DNA from: Methylobacterium sp. WSM2598
Lineage (GTDB): Bacteria > Pseudomonadota > Alphaproteobacteria > Rhizobiales > Beijerinckiaceae
Direction: 5' to 3'
Length of the DNA: 64,000 bases
Assembly: GCF_000379105.1 (NCBI RefSeq)
Contig: NZ_KB900609.1
Coordinates: 4,137,557-4,201,556 of the forward strand
Shown here: in pieces, positions 49,921-57,254 of the stretch
How positions within the stretch are numbered: the first letter of the stretch is position 1
How the letters are laid out: every line of letters starts with the position of its first letter
Program-made: the position numbers and the translations under genes
The notes under the pieces: generated by a model
What the model was told of the DNA's origin: nothing
The model's input: only the letters and a program-made list of their open reading frames with translations
Databases searched by the model: none

Positions 49921-50763
49921 TCAATGGGCCAGGAGCAGGGGCACGGGGCAGGATCCCAGCAGGGCCTGCGTCACCCCGCCGAGGACCATCTCGCGCAGGA
50001 GCGAGTGCACGTAGGCGCCCATCACGAGCAGGTCGGCGCGGGAGGCCGCCGCGTGGCGGCGCAGCGTGCCGGCCACGTCGCCGTCCCCGGCCACGAGGTC
50101 GGTGACCGTGACCGCGACGCCGTGATGGGCGAGGTGCGGCGCCAGCTCGGCCCCCGGCACCGCGCCCGAGAGGTCCTTCTCGCCGGCCACCGACACGATC
50201 TCGACGGCGCCCGCCCGCTTGAGGAACGGCAGCGCGTCGTGCACGGCGCGGGCGGCCTGGGCGCTGCCGTCCCAGGCCACGAGGATGCGCTGCGCCGCGA
50301 AGCTCTCGACCCCGGGCGGCACGACGATCACGGGGCGCCCGCTCTCGAACAGCAGGGTTTCGATCAGGCCGCGGTCGCCGGTCAGCAGGCGCGACTCCGC
50401 GTCGGTCACGGTCAGGTCGTGGAGCCGCGCCTGCCACCGGACGCTCGCCAGGAGCTCGGCCTCGGGGAGCTGCTGCGTCTGCGTGCGGCAGAGGATCCCC
50501 GCGGCCGCGGCCTCGCCGCGGGCCCGCTCGGCGAGTTCCTCCGCCAGATCCCGCAATCGCCGGTTCTCGGCCGCGACGAGCATCGCGACGAAGCGGCTGA
50601 TCCAGGCATGCGGCAGCACGAGCTTGGCCGAGACCGCCTGCACGGTGGCGCGGGCCCCGGCCTGTCCCGCCAGCGCCAGGCCGTAGGCGAGCGCCGCGGA
50701 GGGCGCCTCGTCCCCCGTGCGCTCCGTCACGGCGATGAGGACGGTCCTGATGGTGTCGGTCAT
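49921..50763 (-). CDS. Tandem universal stress protein
   Basis: 280 residues, again two Usp halves: TIRTVLIAVTERTGDEAPSA begins the first, RILVAWDGSAQAARAVHDAL the second. The C-terminal nucleotide-loop is ADLLVMGAYVHSLLREMVLG, with GGVTQALLGSCPVPLLLAH. The Tyr-Val-His in place of the usual Gly-His/Arg of the loop is typical of the alphaproteobacterial long-Usp group. It ends 20 bp from the convergent Usp gene; the two are distant paralogues. Confidence 0.88.
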   Translation of the reverse strand: MTDTIRTVLIAVTERTGDEAPSAALAYGLALAGQAGARATVQAVSAKLVLPHAWISRFVAMLVAAENRRLRDLAEELAERARGEAAAAGILCRTQTQQLPEAELLASVRWQARLHDLTVTDAESRLLTGDRGLIETLLFESGRPVIVVPPGVESFAAQRILVAWDGSAQAARAVHDALPFLKRAGAVEIVSVAGEKDLSGAVPGAELAPHLAHHGVAVTVTDLVAGDGDVAGTLRRHAAASRADLLVMGAYVHSLLREMVLGGVTQALLGSCPVPLLLAH

Positions 50764-50922
50764 GAGGGCTCTCCGGATACGGCGGGGTCATTCTCGGGGC
50801 ACGGGTCTCGGCACACCTTGAGGTAGATCAGCGGCGGTCGCCCTAGCCCGGTGCAGGACGGACCCCCCTTGCGGGGACTCCGCGCCGGATGGTCACCTGC
50901 GCGTCGGACTGGACAGGGCGAG

Positions 50923-53787
50923 ATGACGAAGCACCGCGCGCTGCAGGCCGATCCCGCGGGGGACGCGCGGGATCCGGCCGATCCCTCCCGCCTCGGCGCC
51001 GACGAGGTTCTGGCGGCCCTGCGCGTCGAGGCCGCCTCCGGGCTGAGCGCGCCCGAGGCGCGGGCGCGCCTCGCCCGCCACGGCGGGAACGCGCTGCGCG
51101 CCGCGCCGCCCGTGCCCGCCTGGCGCATCCTCGCCGCCCAGTTCACGGACAGCCTCGTCCTGCTGCTCCTCGCCGCGGCGCTCGTCTCGGCGGGGCTGTG
51201 GCTGTCGGAGCGGGAGTCCGGCCTGCCCTACGACGCGATCGCGATCGTCGCGATCGTGCTCCTCAACGCCGCGATGGGCGCGCTCCAGCAGGTGCGCGCG
51301 GATCGGGCGGTCGCGGCCCTGCGCCGGATGGCGGCCGCGCGGGCGCGGGTCATCCGCGACGGCGCGCTCCAGACCGTGCCGGCCGCCGACCTCGTGCCGG
51401 GCGACATCCTCCGCCTGGAGGAGGGCGACACGATCCCGGCCGATGCGCGGCTGATCCAGGTCGCCCTCCTGCAGACCACGGAGGCCGCCCTGACGGGGGA
51501 GAGCCTGCCGGTGTTCAAGCAGGTCGCGCCGCTCGCCGACGCGGCGGATCCGGAACCCCGCCGCACCATGGTCTTCAGCGGCACCGCGGTGACCAGCGGC
51601 CGGGGGCTGGCCGTGGTGACGGCGACCGGGATGCGCACCGAGATCGGGCGCATCGCCCAGATGCTGCAGGACGCGCCGGACGAGAGCACCCCGCTCCAGA
51701 TCGAACTCGACCGCGTCGGCAAGCGCCTCGGGCTCGTGGTGGTCGCCATCGCCCTCGTGCTGATCGCGACCATCGTGGTCGTCGAGGAGGTCCGCAGCCT
51801 GCGCGCCCTCCTCGGCGTGCTCATCCTGGGCGTGGCGCTCGCCGTCGCGGCGGTGCCGGAGGGTCTCCCGGCCATCGTCACCGCGTCCCTGTCCCTCGGC
51901 GTGCAGCGGATGGCGCGGCGGCGCGCGATCGTGCGCCGCCTCGCGGCGGTGGAGACGCTGGGCTCGGCCGAGGTGATCGCCTCCGACAAGACCGGCACCC
52001 TCACGCGCAACGAGATGACCGTGCGGGTGATCGCGACCGCGGGCGGGCGCGTCGATGTCGGCGGCAGCGGCTACGCCCCGGTCGGACCGCTCGGCCATGC
52101 CGGCGGCGCCCTCGGCGAGGCGCTGCGGACCGAGGTGGAGCGGGCCCTCCTCGCCGGCCTCTTGGCCAGCAACGCGGTCCTGCAGGAGCGCGACGGGCGC
52201 TGGACCGTGCAGGGCGACCCCACCGAGGGCGCGCTCATCGCCGCGGCGCGCAAGGCGGGGCTGGAGGCCGGGGCGGTGGCCCGCCGCTTCGCGCGCCTCG
52301 CCGAGATCCCGTTCTCCTCCGAGCGCAGGCTGATGAGCACGGTGCAGAGCGACGCCGAGGGCGAGGCGCCGCTCCTCCTGGCCACCAAGGGCGCGCCGGA
52401 CGTCGTGCTCGCGCGCTGCGCGCAGGAATTCGTCGGCGGGCGCGGCCGGGCCCTCACGCCGGAGCGCCGCTCCGCGATCGCGGCGGCGAACGAGGCGCTG
52501 GCCCGGGAGGGCCTGCGCAGCCTCGGGATCGCCTTCCGGGCGCTCCCGCGGGACGGCCTGGGCTGGGCGGCGCCGGGCGGCGCGGCGCCGGGCGCGGAGA
52601 TCGAGCGGGACCTCGTCTTCCTCGGGCTGATCGGCATGACCGACCCGCCCCGCGCCGAGGCCCGCGAGGCGGTGGCGCGGGCGAGGGCGGCCGGCATCCG
52701 GCCCATCATGATCACGGGCGACCATCCGGGCACCGCCTCGGCGATCGCCGCCGAGCTCGGCATCGCCGCGGGAGGGCGCGCCCTCACCGGGGCCGAGCTC
52801 GACGCGCTCTCCGAGGAGGCGCTCGCACGGACCGTGCGCGACGTCTCGGTCTACGCGCGGGTCGATCCCGCCCACAAGCTGAGGATCGTGCGGGCGCTGC
52901 GGCGCAACGGCCTGACCGTGGCCATGACGGGCGACGGCGTGAACGACGCGCCCGCCCTGAAGGCCGCCGATATCGGCGTCGCCATGGGCCTGAGCGGCAC
53001 CGACGTGGCGCGGGAGGCCGCCGACATCGTGCTCGCGGACGACGATTTCGCCACGATCGTGGCGGCGGTCGAGGAAGGGCGGGCGATCTTCGCGAACATC
53101 CGCAAGGTGCTGCGCTACCTGCTGTCGTCGAATATCGGCGAAGTCGCCACCATGTTCCTCGGGGTGGTGCTGGCCGACGCGCTCGGGCTGACCGGCGCGC
53201 GGGCCGGCGAGGTGGTGCTGCCCCTGACGGCGACCCAGATCCTCTGGATCAACTTCGTCACCGACGGCGCCCCGGCCCTCGCCCTCGGGGTCGATCCGGC
53301 GGATCCGGCGGCGATGCGCCGCCCGCCGCGCCCGCGCGGCGAGGGCGTGCTGACCCGCCGGATGTGGGAGGGCATCGCCTTCGTGGGCCTCGTGACCGCC
53401 TGCAGCACCCTGGTGGTGCTCGACGCCTGCCTGCCGGGCGGATTCATCGAAGGGGACGGCACCCTGGCCTACGCGCAGACGATGACCTTCACCACGCTCG
53501 TCCTGTCCCAGCTCTTCAACGTCCTCAACACGCGCTCCGAGGACCGCAGCGCGCGCGAGGGCCTGTTCCGCAACCGCTGGCTCTGGGCCGCGATCGCGCT
53601 GTCGCTCCTGCTCCAGGTGGCGGCGGTCTCCGTTCCCGTCCTGCAGCGGGCCTTCTCGACGGTGAGCCTCGGCGTCGGCGACTGGGCGATCTGCGCGGCC
53701 GCCGCCAGTTCCGTCCTCGTCCTCGGCGAGGCGCGGAAATGGCTGATCCGCGCGGCCGGGCGGCGACGCCGAACCGGCCAACGGTGA
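50923..53787 (+). CDS. Cation-transporting P-type ATPase (PMCA/SERCA-like, type II)
   Basis: 954 residues. Full P-type layout: actuator motif ALTGESLPVFK, phosphorylation site SDKTGTLTRNEM with Asp355, nucleotide-domain KGAPDVVLARC, hinge MTGDGVNDAPALKAADIGVAM. TM4 reads AVAAVPEGLPAIVTASLSLG (the PEGLP ion site of Ca2+ pumps), and TM6 reads ILWINFVTDGAPALALGVDP with the Asn and Asp ligands in place, so Ca2+ or a similar divalent ion is likely, while Na+/K+ or H+ are not excluded. About ten membrane helices; cation ATPase N- and C-terminal domains are both present. ATG at 50923 is chosen at the conserved N-terminus; longer frames are unsupported. Confidence 0.9.
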   Translation: MTKHRALQADPAGDARDPADPSRLGADEVLAALRVEAASGLSAPEARARLARHGGNALRAAPPVPAWRILAAQFTDSLVLLLLAAALVSAGLWLSERESGLPYDAIAIVAIVLLNAAMGALQQVRADRAVAALRRMAAARARVIRDGALQTVPAADLVPGDILRLEEGDTIPADARLIQVALLQTTEAALTGESLPVFKQVAPLADAADPEPRRTMVFSGTAVTSGRGLAVVTATGMRTEIGRIAQMLQDAPDESTPLQIELDRVGKRLGLVVVAIALVLIATIVVVEEVRSLRALLGVLILGVALAVAAVPEGLPAIVTASLSLGVQRMARRRAIVRRLAAVETLGSAEVIASDKTGTLTRNEMTVRVIATAGGRVDVGGSGYAPVGPLGHAGGALGEALRTEVERALLAGLLASNAVLQERDGRWTVQGDPTEGALIAAARKAGLEAGAVARRFARLAEIPFSSERRLMSTVQSDAEGEAPLLLATKGAPDVVLARCAQEFVGGRGRALTPERRSAIAAANEALAREGLRSLGIAFRALPRDGLGWAAPGGAAPGAEIERDLVFLGLIGMTDPPRAEAREAVARARAAGIRPIMITGDHPGTASAIAAELGIAAGGRALTGAELDALSEEALARTVRDVSVYARVDPAHKLRIVRALRRNGLTVAMTGDGVNDAPALKAADIGVAMGLSGTDVAREAADIVLADDDFATIVAAVEEGRAIFANIRKVLRYLLSSNIGEVATMFLGVVLADALGLTGARAGEVVLPLTATQILWINFVTDGAPALALGVDPADPAAMRRPPRPRGEGVLTRRMWEGIAFVGLVTACSTLVVLDACLPGGFIEGDGTLAYAQTMTFTTLVLSQLFNVLNTRSEDRSAREGLFRNRWLWAAIALSLLLQVAAVSVPVLQRAFSTVSLGVGDWAICAAAASSVLVLGEARKWLIRAAGRRRRTGQR

Positions 53788-53791
53788 CCTG

Positions 53792-53833
53792 GATCATCCG
53801 GTTGATGGCTTCGCCATGCGGATGTCGGATCAC
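53792..53833. repeat. R3 repeat copy between the P-ATPase and PepSY genes
   Basis: ATCCGGTTGATGGCTTCGCC and ATGCGGATGTCGGATCAC, the inverse of the block at 29.89-29.94 kb. The TGA stop of the convergent PepSY gene is provided by its TGATCC edge. Confidence 0.8.
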
Positions 53834-54141
53834 TCCTCGTCGTCCCCGTGCGCGTCGCGCCGGGCGGGTTCGAGCCGGGCCGGATCGAACTTCTCGTCCA
53901 GGCGCTGGCCCCGCGCATTCGTCGCCCGCACCCGGTAGCAGCCGTCATCCACCCGGATGGCGATGCCGCTCCATCCTTCGGCTTCGAGCCTGCGCTGCAG
54001 CGCCGCGCGGGGCTGCCAATCGGCGAGCGGCACGCGGCAATGCCCGTCCGCCGCGGCGGGGCCGCCCGGCAGGGCCGCGCAGAGGGCGAGAAGGATCGGG
54101 GCGAGAAGGATCGGGGCGAGAAGGATCGTCGCGCGTCGCAT
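53830..54141 (-). CDS. Small exported PepSY-domain protein
   Basis: 103 residues. Signal peptide built from LAPIL repeats (a 15-bp tandem repeat), then a single PepSY_2-type domain: CRVPLADWQPRAALQRRLEA, EGWSGIAIRVDDGCYRVRA, DEKFDPARLE. Two cysteines (CRVP, DGCY) probably form a disulfide. Such proteins are commonly encoded divergently from an OmpR/sensor-kinase pair and are thought to inhibit or sense at the envelope. That arrangement is seen here: the response regulator starts 140 bp away. The C-terminus is acidic (HGDDEE). Confidence 0.85.
   Translation of the reverse strand: MRRATILLAPILLAPILLALCAALPGGPAAADGHCRVPLADWQPRAALQRRLEAEGWSGIAIRVDDGCYRVRATNARGQRLDEKFDPARLEPARRDAHGDDEE
54084..54128. 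repeat. 15-bp tandem repeat in a signal peptide
   Basis: GGGCGAGAAGGATCG three times, encoding LAPIL units in the hydrophobic core of the PepSY protein signal peptide; copy number would change signal length in steps of five residues. Confidence 0.9.
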
Positions 54142-54281
54142 GGCCGGGGCTCCGGATCCGCGGGCCGTCCCGCGCAGCTCAATCACCGAAACCTGACGCC
54201 AGCCTGAACGCCGGGCGCCGCCGCTGCGGTCCGCCGCACGGGGAAATGCGGTAGTCTCGCGGGAGATCAACCGGGGCGGGC

Positions 54282-54953
54282 ATGCGCATCCTCCTCATCG
54301 AAGACGATCCGGTGCTGGGCGAGGCGGTCCGCGACCACCTCGCATCGGACGGCCATTCCGCCGACCGGGTCGCGACCCTCGCCGATGCCGCCGCGGCGAT
54401 CACGGCGGCGGTCTACGATCTGGTCCTGCTCGACCTGATGCTGCCGGACGGACGCGGCCTCGATTTCCTGCGGCAGCGCCGCACCCAGGGGGACGTCACG
54501 CCGGTGATCATCCTCACCGCCCGGGACCAGATCTCCGACCGGATCGCGGGGCTCAACGCGGGGGCGGACGACTATCTCATCAAGCCCTTCGACCTGTTCG
54601 AACTCACCGCCCGCGTGGGCGCGGTCGGGCGGCGCTACTCCGGCAACCCCAACCCCCTCGTCACGATCGGCGACCTCGACATCGATCTGGCGGCCCGCTC
54701 GGTCCACCGGGCCGGGAAACCCGTGCCGCTGACCGCCCGGGAATGGTCGCTGTTCGAGGCGCTCGTCCAGCGGCCGCACGCGCTGCTCTCCAAGGGGCAG
54801 CTCGAGGAGAGGCTCTACGCCTTCGACGCCGAGGTCGAGAGCAACACGATCGAGGTCTATGTCGGGCGGCTGCGCAGGAAGATCGGCGCGGAGGCGATCG
54901 AGACCGTGCGCGGGATGGGCTACCGCCTCGGTGCACCGGCCAGGGGCGCGTGA
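54282..54953 (+). CDS. OmpR-family response regulator
   Basis: 223 residues. Receiver domain 1-115 with acidic pocket Glu7-Asp9, phospho-acceptor Asp51 in LVLLDLMLPDGRGLDFL, Thr/Lys in IILTARD and DDYLIKPFDLFEL. The OmpR/PhoB winged helix runs about 125-220 (LTAREWSLFEALVQRPHALL, NTIEVYVGRLRRKIG, TVRGMGYRLG). The PmrA/QseB-like look and the overlap with the kinase (GTGA) mark a two-component operon. It probably controls the divergent PepSY gene and the flavin electron-transfer genes downstream. Confidence 0.94.
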   Translation: MRILLIEDDPVLGEAVRDHLASDGHSADRVATLADAAAAITAAVYDLVLLDLMLPDGRGLDFLRQRRTQGDVTPVIILTARDQISDRIAGLNAGADDYLIKPFDLFELTARVGAVGRRYSGNPNPLVTIGDLDIDLAARSVHRAGKPVPLTAREWSLFEALVQRPHALLSKGQLEERLYAFDAEVESNTIEVYVGRLRRKIGAEAIETVRGMGYRLGAPARGA

Positions 54954-56320
54954 GGATCGCCCGGGGAGCCGGGCGCGCGAGCCTGCGCCGCCGCCTCGGG
55001 ATCGGGCTGGCGCTCGGCGTGGCCGCGACCTGGCTCGCCGCCTCGGTGGTGGCCGGGCTGGTGCTGCGTCACGAGATCGACGAGGTCTTCGACAGCGCCC
55101 TCCAGGAGGTCGCGCAGCGGGTGCTGCCCCTCGCCTACGCGGAGGTGCTGGCGCGGGAGGACGGCACCGCGAGCCAGCTCATGCCCCCGGTCGGCCGGCA
55201 TCGGGAATACATCGCCTACGTCGTGCGGGATGCCGACGGGCGCGACCTCCTGCGGTCGAGCGACGCCGACCGGATGGGGATCCCGGGCGGCCTCGCCCCG
55301 GGATTCCGGACCCTGAGCGGCCTGCGCACCTACACGGAGACGGGGGTTCGGGGGACGATCGCGGTGACCGCCGCCGAGCGGCTCGACCACCGGCGGGACG
55401 CGGTCGCGAAGGCGATGATGACCCTGGTCGGGCCGCTCGCCGCGCTCGTGCCCCTCGCCCTCGCCGCGGTGTGGCTGGTGGTGCGCCTCTCGCTCGGGCC
55501 GGTCCTCGCCTTCCGGGACGCGATCGAGGCGCGCGGCCGGGGCAACCTCTCGCCGATCGCCACGCTCGACCTCCCGGCCGAGGTGGCGCCGGTGGCGGCC
55601 GCGGTCAACGCCCTGCTCGGCCGCCTGCGCGGCGCGCTGGAGGCGGAGCGCAGCTTCACGGCCAATTCCGCGCACGAGCTGCGCACGCCGATCGCCGCCG
55701 CCCTGGCGCAGACCCAGCGCCTCTGCGCGGAATTGCAGGATGGCGAGCGCCTCGCGCGCGCGCGCGCCGTCGAGGGCGCGCTGCACCGGCTCTCGCGCCT
55801 CTCCGAGAAGCTGCTCCAGCTCGCCAAGGCCGAGGGCGGCGGGCTGATCGCCGAGACCGCCGCGCCGCTCGCGCCCGTGCTGCACCTCGTCGTCGACGAG
55901 CTGCGCCGCGGCGGCGGCGGCGAGCGCCTGCGGGTGGAGGCGGCGCCCGGGCCCGGCCCGACCTCGGATCTCGACCCGGACGCCTTCGCGATCCTGGCGC
56001 GCAACCTCATCGAGAATGCCCTCAAGCACGGCGACCCCGCGCGTCCGGTGAGCGTCCGCCTGTCCGGGCAGGCGCTCGCCGTGAGCAATGCCGGACCGCC
56101 GGTTCCTCCCGAAGACCTCGCGCGGCTGACCCGGCCCTTCACGCGCGGGCCGGCGCGGACCGAGGGATCGGGATTGGGGCTGGCGATCGCCGCCGCCATC
56201 TGCCGCGGCGCGGGGCTGCGGCTCGACCTCGCCTCGCCGATCCCGGGCGAGAGCGGCGGCTTCCGGGCCGTCGTCCACCTCGCTCCGGCCGGTCCGCGGC
56301 CCGCGGCGCCCCCCGCCTGA
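54950..56320 (+). CDS. Two-component sensor histidine kinase
   Basis: 456 residues from a GTG overlapping the regulator stop. TM1 about 16-38, a periplasmic sensor of about 110 residues without a known ligand motif, TM2 about 157-180, a HAMP-like linker, HisKA with the phospho-His242 in SFTANSAHELRTPIAAALAQ, and an HATPase domain with NLIENALKHG (N box), SNAGPPVPPEDL and GSGLGLAIAAAICRG (G boxes). All catalytic boxes are intact. The PmrB/QseC type often senses metal ions or envelope redox state; the signal here is not known. Confidence 0.93.
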   Translation: MRIARGAGRASLRRRLGIGLALGVAATWLAASVVAGLVLRHEIDEVFDSALQEVAQRVLPLAYAEVLAREDGTASQLMPPVGRHREYIAYVVRDADGRDLLRSSDADRMGIPGGLAPGFRTLSGLRTYTETGVRGTIAVTAAERLDHRRDAVAKAMMTLVGPLAALVPLALAAVWLVVRLSLGPVLAFRDAIEARGRGNLSPIATLDLPAEVAPVAAAVNALLGRLRGALEAERSFTANSAHELRTPIAAALAQTQRLCAELQDGERLARARAVEGALHRLSRLSEKLLQLAKAEGGGLIAETAAPLAPVLHLVVDELRRGGGGERLRVEAAPGPGPTSDLDPDAFAILARNLIENALKHGDPARPVSVRLSGQALAVSNAGPPVPPEDLARLTRPFTRGPARTEGSGLGLAIAAAICRGAGLRLDLASPIPGESGGFRAVVHLAPAGPRPAAPPA

Positions 56321-56411
56321 CACCGGGCTGAACGACGTCGGCCCGGCCTTTCAGCCCGGCGTCAGGCGCGGGCGCGAGGCTGCGCGCGTCGCAATGACCG
56401 GAGACGAACCC

Positions 56412-56747
56412 ATGACCAAGCACGCGTTGATCGGCACGGCCCTGCTCCTGACGACGGCCGTGGGGGCCGTGCTGGCCGCGGAGGGCTCGCGGGGAGCGCA
56501 GGAGCACGCCGGCGCCCGCCACGCCGAATCCGGCCGGCCGGGCTCCTCCGGCCTCCGGCCCGGCGGGGCGCGGGAGCACGCCCGCGCGGCCGAGGCCCGC
56601 CGGCACGGCCACCGGCACGAGGACGAGGACGAGGACGGCGAGGAGGACGGGCGCGGCGTGCCCGCGCCGCCGCGCCGCACCGAGGCACCCGCTCCCGACA
56701 GCGGCCTCTTCGGCGGCAAGGCCCCTCCCCGGGCCGAGATCCGCTGA
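56412..56747 (+). CDS. Small exported protein with His/acidic cluster
   Basis: 111 residues. Signal peptide (ALIGTALLLTTAVGAVLAAE). The mature part is disordered, rich in Gly, Arg, His, Asp and Glu, with the run RRHGHRHEDEDEDGEEDG that could bind a divalent metal such as Cu, Zn or Ni. No known domain. It lies between the sensor kinase and the DUF2271-like gene in the same direction with short gaps, so it is probably an accessory of the flavin/PepSY module, perhaps a metal buffer. Confidence 0.7.
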   Translation: MTKHALIGTALLLTTAVGAVLAAEGSRGAQEHAGARHAESGRPGSSGLRPGGAREHARAAEARRHGHRHEDEDEDGEEDGRGVPAPPRRTEAPAPDSGLFGGKAPPRAEIR

Positions 56748-56781
56748 TCGGCCGGCCCGGACCCTCCCGCGGAGATTCCCC

Positions 56782-57243
56782 ATGAAGCGCGCATTCTCGG
56801 TAGCCGCCGCCGCCACCCTGCTGGCCCCCGCCCTGGCCGAGGCCAGGCCGGTCACCCTCGAAGCGAGGCTCAAGGATTACGGCGGCAACCCCGCCTACCT
56901 CGCCGTCTACGTCACGGATGCGGCCGGGCAGTACCGGGGCACGCTCTGGGTGGCGGGACGCAAGGCCAGGTACCACCGCCACCTCTCGGAGTGGTACCGC
57001 GCCGCGGGCGGCGCGGCGATCGACGGCATCACCGGGGCGAGCATCGGCTCGGGCCGGACGCTGAGGGTCAGCGTCGATCTCGCGGATGCCCTGATCGATG
57101 CCGGCTATCAGGTCCGCGTCGACACCGCCGTCGAGGACGGCGTGGACCGGCCCTCCGAGGTGGTCGCGCCGCTCTCCGGCGCGGCGGCGGGCAAGCCCGT
57201 CACCGGCAAGGAGCACGTCGCGACCTTCACGGTCAGCTTCTGA
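56782..57243 (+). CDS. Exported DUF2271-like protein with a flavinylation motif
   Basis: 153 residues. Signal peptide (FSVAAAATLLAPALAEA), then a beta-rich domain: ARLKDYGGNPAYLAVYVTDA, YRGTLWVAGRKARYHRHLSE and VRVDTAVEDGVDRPSEVVAP. Residues 81-87 are DGITGAS, which fits the ApbE target consensus D-x-x-S/T-G-A-T/S known from NqrC and RnfG. Ser87 is the predicted FMN attachment residue. The gene lies 11 bp before the PepSY-TM/flavoreductase fusion, and apbE follows it, so the substrate, reductase and flavin transferase are encoded together. Family assignment by recognition; flavinylation is inferred. Confidence 0.82.
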   Translation: MKRAFSVAAAATLLAPALAEARPVTLEARLKDYGGNPAYLAVYVTDAAGQYRGTLWVAGRKARYHRHLSEWYRAAGGAAIDGITGASIGSGRTLRVSVDLADALIDAGYQVRVDTAVEDGVDRPSEVVAPLSGAAAGKPVTGKEHVATFTVSF

Positions 57244-57254
57244 CGGGGGGACCG

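Noticed and set aside
50893..53781. 962-codon minus-strand open frame opposite the P-type ATPase
   Set aside because: Same reasoning; every P-type ATPase motif is read on the plus strand.
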